A stretch of 64,000 bases of DNA, taken from contig JACBWW010000020.1 in assembly GCA_020086605.1 (NCBI GenBank), forward strand, positions 13,810,722-13,874,721. Reading direction: 5' to 3'. The notes beneath the pieces are model-generated. The model ran no database searches. It was not told the DNA's origin and was given only the letters and a program-made list of their open reading frames with translations. This DNA comes from Lanius collurio. Lineage: Eukaryota; Chordata; Aves; Passeriformes; Laniidae. Shown here piece after piece: positions 22,224 through 35,677 of the stretch (within the stretch, counting starts at the first letter, position 1; each line of letters begins with the position of its first letter). The position numbers and the translations under genes were made by a program.

Positions 22224-22560
22224 GACTCTGAAGAGATGTGAGGAAAGCAGTTTAATAGCACACCAGTAAATGCAGTTTAAACTCCAGTGCTTCAGTACTT
22301 GTTAAACACAGCTGTTCTGGTAACTTAAATTATTTCCACCTTTTGCTATACACAGAAGCAACATCAGCTGAGCTTATGCTAAAGGATGAGCTCAAGTTTT
22401 AATGTGAATGGTTTGGACACATCAGATATCTTTAGACTCTTTTTCACATGTTAAGTAGAAAATGCTTAACAGGGCTTGTTTGATCTGTGTCATGTTAATT
22501 GAGTTGTTGGTTGATATTTCCTTGTCCTTAATGAGAATAAAATGTTCTGCTGGAAGACTA
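22224..22560 (+). other. UCHL1: UCHL1 3' UTR
   Basis: Runs from the TAA to just past the first canonical AATAAA. Its length of about 335 bases is modest, as in other vertebrate UCHL1 transcripts. The cleavage point is an estimate. Confidence 0.7.
22536..22541 (+). terminator. UCHL1: UCHL1 poly(A) signal AATAAA
   Basis: First canonical AATAAA after the stop codon, followed within 10 bases by a TGTTCTGCTGG stretch that can act as the downstream U/GU element. Confidence 0.7.
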
Positions 22561-25500
22561 AATGGTCTAAAGTGATGACTAATTTTCTCCAAAAAGAACT
22601 GTGTGGCATCCTCTGTAAACACTTTGAAAAGATGCTCAAAGCTCTCCTCTGAGGAAGAAGTTAAGTTAACCTCAGGGTAGCAGGGCATTTGCTCTTTCTA
22701 GTGTCCTGAAGGCTTTCAGGGATGGAGAGACACTGGTAACATGTTGCAGTGCTGTATGCTGCACTGCCCTTCTAGTAAGGTTTTTCCTCATGTCCAGTCC
22801 AAAACTCGGGAGCTACAATCTGCCACCCTGAATACACTTGTTTTGGAGGAGTAAGGTGTGATAAATTAACATTGAAATGTCACCTTAATGTGGTCTGTAA
22901 CATGCTACAAGCCACAGAATACCCACTGGGTTTCCTTATAGGAGACAGTATTAGAACAAATATTCTCCCTACCTGTAGCTGAACCAAACCTGCTGGCTAA
23001 GGCAGAACATAATCCTGGGCTAGGCTGTGTGTGCTTGCTAACTTGTGATTCTGTTACAAAGACCTTTAAAGAAGCTGTACTTAGCTGTCCTGTCCAAAAT
23101 TACCTAAAAAGAAGAAACCCATATTACATGAATTTCTAATAGCAGGATGAAATTTTGGATTCAAGGAAAAGAGACTTAATCTGTAATACAAGTTGCTTGG
23201 CCTGAACTGTGACCTGTGGAAACTATTTTTACCTAAATGTAGTTGCTGTTTTCTGCTATTGCTGCTGACACTTCGGGTAGCTGTAAGCAGGTATAAAACA
23301 GCCTTTAACTTGGGCCTTTGTTCTAATGCATTAGGTCCCAGTCTGTCCCTGGCAGCCAGTGTATACAGTGCCTGGGTACCACAGTCTTAGATGGTCACTG
23401 GTGCTCTGGATATGCTGCAAGCTGTTCTGGCTTCAGGGCTTTTTTGAAGGGTAATTCAAGCTTTTATTAAAGCTCTATGTGGGCTGAAGTTTTGTATTGG
23501 GTCTTGTTCCTGCTCATATAATTACCTGATAGCTGAAGCTATCGAGGGGTTGCAACACATTTCAGTTAGAAGCCTAAGGATTTGCTAAACCTCAGGACAC
23601 TCACAATTCTAAACATCAGTTTCTTCAGTTTCTGTTAGCAGGGAGGTGAAAACTATGGCTGAGAAAAGGTGTGTTACACGTCGTTCTCTACAGCACCATC
23701 TTCTGCCTTTCAGTGGAAGTTGTAGGGAGAGGCCTCCTGGGGCGTCTCTGCTGCAGCCTGCTGCTCCAGCGCAGACTCGGAGCCGTGCCCGTGGCTCAGG
23801 CTGCTTAGCAACACAGCCTTCCAGAGAGAAAATGCAAGTGGCATGAGCACAGCAGAGGGGAAGGCGCAGTAAAAACCAGCTACAGGAGGAGGAGTAGGAG
23901 AAGTGCCAAGTGAGCTTTAGTGCTAGGACCCTCTCCTTGCCCTTAGGGCAATTACTGAGGGCACGTGCTGTGACAGTGCCGGTGTAGAATCAATGCTGAA
24001 GCAACCTGAAAATGCCTTTGAGATAGTACTGTATATTTCATAGTGATTGCAGCAGTCCAATATTTTGTGGTTTGTTTTTTTCTTTTTGTTCTAATTAGCA
24101 GTACAAACAGTGCTACTGAAGTTATTTCAGTGTTTCATAAACTTTTTTTTTTCCATTCTTCTGCTCAAGCTTCTGAGTTAAGAATTTACCAAAAGGCAAC
24201 ATTTTAATAATTTAGGCCTCATGAAAAAAGAGGGAATGGGTTGTGCCAGACTTTCCTTATTTCCTCACATTCTGGTTCCAGGTACAGTTTCAAAGGATAG
24301 AAATAAAGAGAAGAGCTAAAGAATGAATGTTATCTATCTACTCATTTATAGCATCACTAGCAAGGCTGTTGTCCCCTGCAGAAATGATGACAAGAGCTTA
24401 GCAAAGAGCTGGGCTTTACTTTAAAACTTCCTGGGTTTCAGAAAGAGGAAGATGAGCTATTTGGGATAGCAAAGATCTTGGGAGTTGGGATAGAGATCGC
24501 AAACCATGGTCTGATCTGTAAGCTGAACATATGGAAGATGTTGCAATATTACAGTGCAACTGTTTCAAATGTGTTACTGCTTTCAGAAGAAAAGTCAATG
24601 CATGGAAGTGTGAACGTGACAAAACCAGATTGAGGGTGTCATAATCAGAAAACAAGGAAGGTATTTTTAAAGCCATTTCAGGCATGTATAGTCTCAAAAT
24701 ACATGGGTTTTTTTCAAAATTTTCAGCTAATTTTACCTACTTTCCAGTTTTTGAATTTTAATCTTTGCCTGTTAGTTTACACTTTGGTGGAAATGTTTGG
24801 GCCAAGCGGTTTTTTAGAGTGCCATGTGTGAAAACACTTTTCATGAGAAGATGCTCTTATAATTCAGTATTTTTTCTGGGTCACATCCTATCTGAAGTGA
24901 GGCTTGTTTCTTGTCTCTCCTTGTTTTGTCCTCTTTATTCTTATATCTGTAGTTCCATGTGGAACTGTTACTTTTCCTTGATTTCCTGTGCATCCTTCTT
25001 TAGTAAATTAGCTCTTTTGACCCTTTCTACTTCTCATCATAAAGCCCTTCATGTTTTTCCTGGATTTGCCCCTGAATTTTCCCTATGACAATTGTTTAGA
25101 AGGGCAGGAGCTTGTGAAGCTCACTCTGAAAGAAACCCGACTGGCTGTTGCCACTGCTGTTCTTCCAGACAGAGGAGTCTACTGAGCAAATTAATTTGAA
25201 TTAACAGTTTCCTGCCATTTTTGTGCAGTCTTTCAGAGGTGGACATTCAACAGTTAATATACAGAACTATCCTTGGAAATATTTGAGAAATAATGAAGAA
25301 TCTCATGTAGAATTTTAGGCTTATCTGCTTAGACCTGCACATTGCTAATTTAGAGCTGTATCCAGGGTTGACTGTGTGCAATCTATCATTTTTGCAACAG
25401 TTTTCTTGCCTGTCTGTGGAAAGCTGTAGTCAGCTTACTCTGTAGATGGCAGCATTGGGAAACTTAGAGCAACAAGTCTGATTTAGGACCAATGACAGAA

Positions 25501-26424
25501 TGGGTCCAGAAGCTTTTTTAAGTTCACAGCTAGTCCTATTGCTTTCAGTGGAATCCTTCACATGCTTAAGCACATTTCTGATTTCAGAGCCAATTAGCCA
25601 ATCCTTATCTTAGTCAAAAGTTAAGCATAGTGCAATGTCCAAAGCCTCTTACACATTTGAATAGTCTTTGGCTTAGATCCCCAGTTTACTTGCAGCTGCT
25701 GTGTATCAGCTTTTGTCCAATATATACTGCTGTACAATATAGATGCTATTATTTCCATACTAATTAGAATTCTTTTTTGGGGGAGTAAGGAAAGAAAGTG
25801 TGGGACTAACTCCAACATCATCCAGCTTTTGACACACAGACCAGTTTATCAATCTCAGATATTTAGGATGGAGAAGCAGTTATCTGAAAAAGGAACTAGA
25901 CACACTAATATCCTCTGCCATTGATACAAACACAGCAGGGAACTCTGGGGGCCTGTGGTGGGCATTGGGAGCAAATGAGACTGGCAATAAACCTTATAGT
26001 CACAGGATCCTCTCCTGGTGCTGCCAGCAGCCAAGAAGAGGCTGATGACAGAACTTCAGCTCAGTGGAACTGTGGACTAAATGAGAACAAACACAAATGG
26101 GGAAGAATGCACCCAAAAGCAGAGTAACAGCACTAAAGTTCCTTTGTGACCAAAGGACATAAAATATCACTCACATTTTGTCATTTTTTACATCCTGTAC
26201 AGAATGATATTAAGTTACAGGGAGTGGTTGACATTCCAAATGCTTTGAAGCCGAGGGACCTTGAGGGATGAGAGGATGGGTTAGAAGAAATCTCATGGAG
26301 TCTGACACGGTGAGGTGCTGTGCTTGGCACCTGGCTGGAGCCACCCTATGGCTAGGAGGTGATGGGCTGAGGTTCAGCCCTGCTGCAGCCTGGGGATTTT
26401 GGCAGGTGCCAAGTTGAATATAAG
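22561..26424. other. UCHL1-LIMCH1 intergenic, no gene recognised
   Basis: I see no coding exon with recognisable protein. Open frames at 23646-23846 and 24765-25088 lack motifs. The stretch at 23700-23900 is slightly GC-rich but not a CpG island. Confidence 0.5.
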
Positions 26425-26950
26425 CCCATATGTTGGGTGCTCTCCTTATGAGTAAGGCAAATCACATACTGTGTTGGGAGTTCTGTTGGGAGGAACAAGA
26501 TCAGCAGGAGGGAAGTTATTATCCATTACTACTTGGCACTGGTGAGGTTGCACCTGGAATAGTGGTTCAGTTCTGGGTCCCCCCACCCAGTCCAAAAAGG
26601 ATGTGGAGGAACCTGGAGAGGGCCCAGCAGCAGGGAGCAGCCCTGTGAGAAGGGACTGGTGGAGCTGAGTGCGTATAGTCTGGCATGGAGGAGACTAAGT
26701 CAAGATCTAATTGTAGCTTACAGCTACATCAAGGGCAGTTGCAAAGATGACAAAGCCATTATTTTTCCTGGTAGTAGGAGATGGTCTATCAAAGGACAGT
26801 AACTGCAAATTGCAGCTTGGAAGGTTCAACTCAGGACATTTGGAAACTAGAAGAATATTTCTTCATGGGAAAGTAATATACTGGAACAAGTTGTCAGAGA
26901 AATGGGAGCATCTCCCTCTTTGCAAGGTTTTAAGGGACCAGAATGTAACA
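26425..26950 (+). mobile_element. CR1 LINE, old 5'-truncated copy
   Basis: Matches the CR1 3' half in order: 'ggcactggtgaggttgcacc', 'agttctgggtcccccc', 'ggagagggcccagcag', then 'ggaacaagttgtcagagaaatgg' near 26883. It is more diverged than the copy at 7-8.4 kb and probably from an older subfamily. Possible related sequence begins at about 26270. Confidence 0.75.
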
Positions 26951-27861
26951 ACTAGCTTCTGTTAAGCTGTCTGAGGTTACCTATTACAGTATGAAAAATT
27001 AGAGCAGCGATCAGTGTTGCTCCAGCCTCAGGAACTGAGTGCTGTGCTCCTCGACAAGGAGCTAATGGTGAGTCTCCTTGCTGTACTTTCTGTGGGGAAG
27101 TTTTCCCAGCTGGAAGAGCTGGAGGCTGATGCTGCTGACTGCTGGTTTTCTTCCCTGTCTGGGGTGGCAGGACAAGAATGGCTGCAGGAACAGCAGCCAA
27201 TGCATCTAGGGGGAGGTGCAGATTTTGTTACCGATGGATGTCACTTCACAGAGAGCTAAGGAAGGTGGAGGCCAAGGAAGGACCCAAGGGAACTCTCCCA
27301 CAGTCAATGAATCAGAAACTGAAGTATAAGGAGTCCTCCCTGAGGATGAGTGTAACATCTCTGTGGGTAGCCTAAGGGGAAAAAGAGCAGTGAGTGATGG
27401 AGAAAATGGAAAAATGAGAGAATTCCTGGACATGTTTCAATTGTCATCCTTCCAGCAGTACCATAAAAATGTTCAATGAAGTTTCCCAATCCCTCAAATA
27501 ATTGTACATCAAAAATGTAGTGCTAGGTGAAGCTCAGTGAACAAATAATGAGGTATGTAGAACTGATTTGAAACTTATGTACTTTTTGCTTAGATGAGTT
27601 TCAGACATGGTTAGATGATATTGCAAGGCCTGTAGCAAGATACAGAAAGTGAGATCTGCATGATGTTGGAGGAACCAGACTAAGCAAAGGTATTTCAGTC
27701 ATTTTAGCATTTCCAGCAGGTTACCATAAAAAACAAGACAGTCAAATCCATTGCTTAGGACCACTCAATACCATACTAAGAATTGTTATTACTTACAGAC
27801 CTGTAGCCAGACTGAATTGCATTTTCTTTTCAAGTCTTTATATGTATGCATGTTAACATCT

Positions 27862-27901
27862 ACACTAAGAGTAGAAGCAGAAGAGCTTCTACTCTTAGTG
27901 T
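27862..27901. other. Perfect 17-bp inverted repeat with 6-base loop
   Basis: Left arm 27862-27878 (ACACTAAGAGTAGAAGC) and right arm 27885-27901 are exact reverse complements, with loop AGAAGA between. A perfect 17-bp stem is well beyond chance for a window of this size. It has no obvious target-site duplication or transposon ends. RNA from either strand would fold into a tight hairpin, but the stem is shorter than a usual pre-miRNA. Confidence 0.95.
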
Positions 27902-30900
27902 GTTGAGAGTGGGAGAAGTGCAGGTTAACTTTGCAAATAAGGAATGGAGACATAGATTCCCTGATTTTTTTTGCAGAGGTTTTTATATTTGCTCTACTTT
28001 GGCTTTGGGCCTGAGTTAATACACCCTCCCTCTTAGCTGGGCTTATTAGCTAAAGCTCAGTGTTAGACTAACCTCAGCTTGACTGACTTGGAGAACAGTC
28101 AGGTGAACTCATGTCTGTCTGCAGAGGAGGTCTGTATTGATACATAGTCCCCTGAGTCCCCTTATAATGCCTGAAGATATTTTTCTAGTAGACTTATATT
28201 GCAACTCAGCATTCAAGAAATACTACTTTCTCCCTCTTTTCCCCCTTCCCATCCCGCAGAAATGTTTAGCAGCACTGGGGAGTCGAGGATTATGCATAAA
28301 TCTAAGTTGCAGATGATTACATGAAGAGTGGTTGCAGTATTCAGGCTTTCTGACATAGAAGAGTCGGGTGGCAAGGCTGTGGCCGTGTTCCTGATGGTTT
28401 GAAGAAGTACTGATGAAGGAACAAGATGGTTCAGAAAAGAGTATAATTATTTGGCTAGCTTGATACTTTATCTGTACCAACCATTCTTTCACTGAACAGT
28501 GGCCCTGAAGGTCAAGTCGAGTCAGTAAAGAACACATTTCTCTGGATCAGTTCCTACTGAACAGTATAAGAAAAGGGGCTGGGTGGCTAATTTCTCCCAA
28601 CTTCAGAAAGTGGCTGAAGGTTTTTGACGCAGCCCAGTGCTATTATGAGTGTGATCTTTCCTAAATACACAGTTTGAGACTTGGTTTTCAAATTTCATGA
28701 CCCTCTGAGAAGTCATAAAGTAATCCCTGCTGCATTTTAGAAATGATCAGTACAGGCAGCAGTGACAACAAACTTTCTTGTAAAATGTTATTGAAATCTT
28801 TTACCAAAGACGACAAAGCCCTGTTTGGTTTGAATCCGTCCGATGCATGTTCATGGCCCTTGGCTGAGCTATGAGGGTTTAGGAAAACTGTTGCTCTTTG
28901 TGAAAATGCAGTGTTTCAGGGCAATGAGAAACTGCTGGTTAAGCAGCCAGGGATCTTGTACATCACATTTTACAAAAGTTGTTTCATTTCTACAGTCTGT
29001 GCCACAGCTGCTGCAGGGATCCATGTCAGTCAGGTGACAGACTTTAATCCTTTGCTTAGCTGCAGTGTGGATGTATGTAGCTCATGACTGTCACTCCTGA
29101 GGCTTCTAATAGGGGATGGTCCCAGGAGAACCTGAGACTGCTGCCTGTCTTTCCAGCAGGGAATATACTTGTTATTTTGCAGGCTGACAACCACACACTC
29201 ATTGGCAGAATAAAAAAAATATAGGAAGAAATTACCTTAAAATCTCTTTGATTTTTAAAACTTGAGATACTTCTCCTGCCAGCCTCAATTTGTAAGTGTT
29301 TTTTTTTTACCCTGTAACTTAGTTGGTATTTTTGAAAGCAAAGTCCACAATTGCACTAGGTGAGTGCAATGAAAAGAATTGAAATTCAAAAAATTGAAAG
29401 ATTAGCTCCACAGCAACATTGGTTTTGTTCCTTACTCATTTGATACATGCATGTCAGGAAATGGCATTTTGTTCATTTGATGGCACAGTGAAAAGTTCCC
29501 TGCTCAAATACATTAGCTAAATTTATCTCCTAGGCTGCAACAGGTGAATTTATTTTTAAGTACTGTGTAGCACTTGGGGTCTGATTTTGCAGAGCACCTC
29601 AGCTCATGGTTAGTCCATGATCTCAACTGAAATCAAGCCTTCAGTTAGGCTTGAGCACATGGCTGAATTTATGTATGGGCTGAAGTGATTTCCTTAGTCA
29701 GACACTTGATGATGTTTCCACATCTGTTTAGACTCAGAGCCTGAACTCATCGCATTAGGAGGGTAAAAGTCCATTTGCTCCCAAGTGGAAGGAAGCCCCT
29801 CACTTGGTGTTTTTCACTCTGGACTGGACAGGGAATTAACAGACTGCCAGTTCTTCTTACAAAATTATACCAATTCTACTACATCAAGTGGGACAGCTTT
29901 CCTTGGAATGATTAAACTTTTCCAAGATTTCATATCCTCACTCATCAGGCCTCATTTAGCACAGGAAATTACAGTTAAGCTGTAAGAAGACTTTCCCTGA
30001 CTAAATCCAATGTTTATAAATTATAACAAGGCAGAAAATATGAATCTCAACAATGTAACTATAGTCTGAAGAATTCACAAGTTCAACTTCTTTCCCAAAT
30101 ACTTTTTACCACAGAAGTAACATGAGTTTGTATAAACAATGTATACATTTTTTAGCATATTTGCACAGTGTAATAGATAATATTTGTGTGTATTAGAAGA
30201 ATGCAAACCTGTGTGGGCTGTCTCTGCCTTCATTCTCAGACAGGAGATTTTTGGACTTTTCACCAGCAGTGACCACCAACAGAGCAACTTCCTTCTGTTT
30301 GGTTTTGGTTTGTTTTTTTTTTTTTTATAAGAAAGCTGCTGGAAAGCTCCTTAAGAAATAAGCTCTATAAAGCTTCTCAAGAAATAAAACAATAACAAGT
30401 TGGATATGCTTCATCCAATCCCACAGTATTTTTCATGTCTATGGCAAGGTCTCAATATTTGTCATTCCAGTACTTCAGCAGTCAGGCCAAGGTATACTTC
30501 TTACATCTGTGCAATAACCTCACATACAATATGGACCAGCAGGTGAAGAAAAGGCTCTCTCCAGAGAAAAGAGCAGATGTAGCAGCCATGAGGACTAGAA
30601 CACATCACACAATTTAGATTTTCTTGTGCTCTCCTAAACAAAGCACTGACTGGACAAAGATTCATTGTTTTCTCTTATATACATAAGAGATTTTATGTAC
30701 TTTGTGTAAAATATGCATCATCCAACATGGTATCATAGTATATATCATAAAAAATATCATGGATCACAATCATATATAGAATTATTTTTAAAACTTTAAG
30801 GCTAAATAAGAAATCATAAAACCTAAATGCAGCTAATACATCCTGTGTGGTAATGCTTTAAAATTCTTGAGATAGAGCTACTGCTCACAAGCATATTCAC

Positions 30901-30997
30901 ATGTAAGAGGAAGAGGATTAGGAGCACAAATAAGAACAATTACTCCATTGAATTTAGGGCAAGTTTATCATACACTGACTTCTGGAATACACTAGGT

Positions 30998-31032
30998 TTT
31001 AAATCCTAGGGTTTACATTTCTAGGATTTAAA
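30998..31032. other. 12-bp inverted repeat
   Basis: TTTAAATCCTAG at 30998-31009 pairs with CTAGGATTTAAA at 31021-31032 across an 11-base loop. AT-rich; function unknown. Confidence 0.85.
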
Positions 31033-31596
31033 TTTGGCTCTTGGTACATAAAATTTGTGCAAAGAGACTGGCTTTAACAGTTTTTTGTTGAACTATTTTT
31101 CTTTATGGAGGATTGCAAACCCTTCAGGGATCACCCTACAAACACTGTCAAAATCAACAGTGGTGAATGGGGTGGGGAGCATAAATTAGGGAACTTCAAT
31201 GTCCAGTTAGTGCTTGGCCATGGCAGAATAAGTGGCCAGCCCCTCAGGGGAAGGACTTCACCCCTTGACTTTGCATGGAACCAAAACCAGTTAAAGCAGG
31301 AATGACACTCAGCATTCCCATTTAGGACTAGCTTTAAAAAGGAAAATAGCTGCACTGTGCACCAACAAATTCAGCTTAATGGAAAGTGTTAGCACCCAGG
31401 AGAATTCTGGCCCATGACCTAGATAATACAGAAGCAAACCATTGTGTGACTGCATCTCTTTAGCAAATGTAGTACTGCAGTCAGCAGTCTGCAAAAATAC
31501 TCACTTTCAAAGCAAGCTTTCAGTGGAGCTTTCAGAATGACTTTTGTTTCAGGAGGTAATCACAGATGCAAGCTCTAGAAAGGCTTTTCAACACCT

Positions 31597-31620
31597 GTTT
31601 GTTTGTTTGTTTGTTTGTTT
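31597..31620. repeat. (GTTT)6 microsatellite
   Basis: Six uninterrupted GTTT units. Confidence 0.95.
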
Positions 31621-34600
31621 ATATAAATTCTTATCTGGGGCAAAATAAATCCTTGTGCATTTTATTTGTAAATAAAGCACAGATAGTGAAATCTGTAACA
31701 AACCAAAAGGGTATATGGTGATACCCTTAAAGCTCTGACCTGCATATATAAGATAACTAACTGGAAGAAACATCTGCAAATAGTATTATGCATATACTTT
31801 GTAATCTGAAAATAAAAAAATCACCTATCATGTAGGAAAAATGCTCTGAAACTCATGCCATTTCTTGTAGGGAATTATCGTTGACCTTTCTGCATTAAAA
31901 AAAGAGAGGACACCAGAAAATATTGGAATGGAATACTAGAAAAAAGCTTCCCAAACTACAGCCTGTGAATGCTCATGGTATTCAGACATAAAACTGCAGC
32001 CCACATACAGAAGGCCAGGCCTCTCATTTCATAGTTAATTTAAAACTCTAGCTAATCTGGAAAATGTTTATGGCCTGGTAGAGTGGTCTTTTCATGTAGA
32101 AACTGTATTCTAACATGCAGATTTTGAACTTGAATTGGTAATGAGTTTCACTTACATCTTGTGGCCCAGATGTGTTTGTTTTAGTACATCTCTAAGTGTG
32201 CTTGTCTGGGAAGCCTTCAGGGTGAAACACAACAGATGGACAGAAGCAGCCCAGGCCTGCATTTCTTCGAAGCAGCCACAAAACATGAACTACACTGGAG
32301 TTTAACTGGCATGCACTGATGAGGGGATGTTTCCCAGAAAGGTCTCTGTCCTAAAATATCATCTCTATTTCCACAGTATCTCAAAGAGAGACAGTTTCTC
32401 TTGATTGTGCAAAAAATACCTCTGCTCGAGAGACTCCTTGGAACTCTCATCTCAACGACATTGTCATGCCCTTATTCTTGTTGATTATCAGGTACTTTCT
32501 ACAGCCTGGTGGACATTTAGAAAAAGGAAGTATTCACTGAGATGACAGGCAAAGGAAAAATGTCAGTGTTGAAAGAACTACAGGTCAGTGTTTCTGGAAT
32601 GGCAGCATATAGACTCTCAGCTAGTCAGATTTTGGGTTTAACAGTGATTTTTTTACCTCCCTGGGTCTAAGATCATAAGCATTAGTCCTGCTGGAAGACA
32701 AATTTTAATTCTCCCTGCCTATTCAGAGTATTTTATTTGAACTTATGTCTACAGCTTTTGACAAGATAACACAGCCTTTTCCATGAATACCAAATAAATG
32801 TAAAGAGTAGTTTTCAGTAGTGAGAGACTTTAAACTCCTTCTTTTAAAAATGTCTGTTAATTTTTGGTTTGTGGTTTTTGTTTTCATTTTCTCAGAGTTG
32901 TTCTGCAAGTAGGTTTTTGCCAGTGTTGGAAATGGAACCACACTGCTGTAAGTAGGCACAAGAAATTAACCTGCACAGGGAAGTTGGTTTTTTCCAGTTT
33001 TATGTCCTCCAGAGTCAGGATTTGAATGAAGCAAGTTCAGGCAAGAAGACAGTAAAAAGTAACTGGAGTTGAACATTCCTTTAATTTAGCTTAAGAACAG
33101 GTCATCTGCTTCCTTCAGGGTCATAAACCCAATTCCCAAGCCAGCTGAAGTTGGTGGCAAGGCACCCAGGGATGGCACATTGTACTGCTTAGATCCTGAG
33201 TCTTCTTTTACTCACCTAACCAAAGCCTACAGGCCTATAAGAGGCAGAAAGCCATTACTGTCCAAAGCAACGAGGATGCTCCCTGACAAGCCACAGTACT
33301 GTGGACAAAAAGCCGGAGGGCTGGACAGTCAGACCAGGTCACCAGAGTCTTACATTCAACACCCTGCTCTGCCACCAGTGTTCTCAAGCAAAGTGCACAA
33401 AGCAAAGCCCTTCTCCCACACACTTCATCACTCAGGGAAACCTCAGCCTTCAACTGAAGCATGATCCTCTACAAAACCAGTGGGAGGAACAAGGGGCTTA
33501 TGGCTGGGGAGCACAGAGCTGTAAACCTAGAGGGGGGCATTGCTTAAACCAGGTGGTGGGAATACTGAGTCTAGACACAGTTTTACCCCAAAAGGAGCTA
33601 AACACGTTGTAATGGCAAGAAGTAGGTATTTATCCCTGCTTAGTACTCTTACAGTGAATAGTGTGCTAATGCTAGGTGCTCTTTTGATGAGAGAAACCAA
33701 TATGACAGGCTGTCCTGGGTTATGTCACTTCTCTGGCTAGGTGTTTTCTCTTGCTCTACTGCCAAAACATACACTGAAGCCCTCTGTGTTCAACTAAGTT
33801 TAGCTACTAAGCTCTCTGGCACATCATGGCGAATGGTTCTCTCTTCCTGCAGTGGTGCCCTACTTTGAAAGCAATGAACAGTCACTGGAATAGGGATTTG
33901 ACTCTGACTCTTTCATGCCAGTTTCTAACTTGTTACCATGAAGGCAACATCTCAACATCTCTGCTTGCCTTAATGTATATCCAGTTTCTTTATGCAAAAC
34001 GTATTTCAGAGATCTATACAAGTTACTGTACCATGTAACAGTCTGCTGGTGCAGACTGGTATAGAGCTCCTAAAATACAGAAGCATCAGCCACGGAAAAA
34101 ATAGGAAGCTGGAGGCAGACCCCTGACTTCCCATCAGAGCCTTTCCCACAAGGTGCTAATAGATGTGCACTCTGAGAATTACAAGACTTTGCTCAATTCT
34201 GTCCTGTGCAAAGCCTCATCTAAGTACCTTACTGGCCTACCCCCTTGGCAAGGGGAAGGCTGAGTTCAGGAGTGCCCTGGCCCTTAATGCAGATCACCAA
34301 GCAATTCTGTGTTACCAGGAGATGGAGGTCCACTGGAAAAAAATGCCAAACTGCGACAAAACTGGTTGAAAAATATGGCCTAAGAGAACTAGGCAGGAAA
34401 GCTGAACAAGTTTTCTGAGGATTTTAATAGTATCTAAAGACTGAGTGCAGTGCTCAAAGTTTCCTGTTGGATTTAATATTTAATTCCACCTGATGGTTAA
34501 AACAGCGGCCTGGTTGCTGAAGGTACAAAACAGGGTTTTTGAAGGCAGTGAGCCCTCCGTTTGCAGGCTCATGCTCTATTCTTTCTATAGATGGCGCTGT

Positions 34601-35320
34601 AACTTACCGAATGCTTTGTTTCCCTACCCAAAATTCTTCTGCAGCTGTCAGTGTTATGCCATCTCAAAAAGCACATTGAGGGTGAAAAAATCCCTCAAAA
34701 CCATCACTAACACTGATATGATACCTCAGATCATGGGTGTGATTTCTAGTCTCAAGAGCATTATAACATTTTACAGGATCTGATCAAAAAGCATCCTCAT
34801 TCGGGATCTCTGAATGGTCAGGAACAGGAATTTGGGGTAGAATGTCAGAGGAGCCTAAACATGTAGGGATGTTAGACAGATTTTTCTTCAGTGATTTTTT
34901 TCAATTGCTTTTGCAACCCACCTAAGCTTTAAAATTCCACAGCAAATCATATGGTCCTGGTTGAAACATAACTTCTGACTTCTTTCCAGGGTGAACAGAA
35001 ATCCAAATGCATTGTAAGACATTTGAAGCAATTAACGTGCAAAGGATTATCATTCCAAACAGGAGCTAACTAAAAACAACTGCTCACATGTGACAAGTCA
35101 TATGTGATTCCCTCTTATCTTTCTCTTTGCGTATAACTTCATGATAGGGACTCTTCTGTCTCACACTGCCTTAACTTAATGGCACTGTCAGCATCCTTAG
35201 TGCTCATTGGTAGTCTAGCAAACATCATTGTCAATAAAACCAGGGCAAATACACCAATTCAATTAACTCTGTAACTACAAAACATTTCCAAATATATAAT
35301 TGAATGAAAACAACCTCCAT

Positions 35321-35372
35321 AGAAAGATAGAAAGATAGAAAGAAAGATAGAAAGATAGAAAGATAGAAAGAT
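35321..35372. repeat. AGAAAGAT-type microsatellite
   Basis: About 52 bases of AGAAAGAT units with one AGAA slip in the middle. Confidence 0.95.
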
Positions 35373-35663
35373 TTGCTCATCAAATTTACAGGGGTATCGA
35401 CAAATTAGCTCAATTCAGAGTCAAAATATTTCATGAAATCCACAGGGACAGCCCAACAGCCTGGCTTTTCCTCAGGACATGGGGCTCACATTACAGCAAA
35501 GTGGCCTTTTTAAGTGTTACAACTGCAGAGCTACTGCGGCACCAACAACCACTGCACCACTGAGAGCACAGTAACAAGTAGCTACACATTCACACCATTC
35601 ACTTTTAAACTCTAATGAAAGAAATAAGAAATATTTCTACATAACTCTTTCAGTCATGCTCCA

Positions 35664-35677
35664 CCCCCCCCCCCCCC
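35664..35677. repeat. C14 homopolymer
   Basis: Fourteen consecutive C bases on the plus strand; length may be unreliable. Confidence 0.9.
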
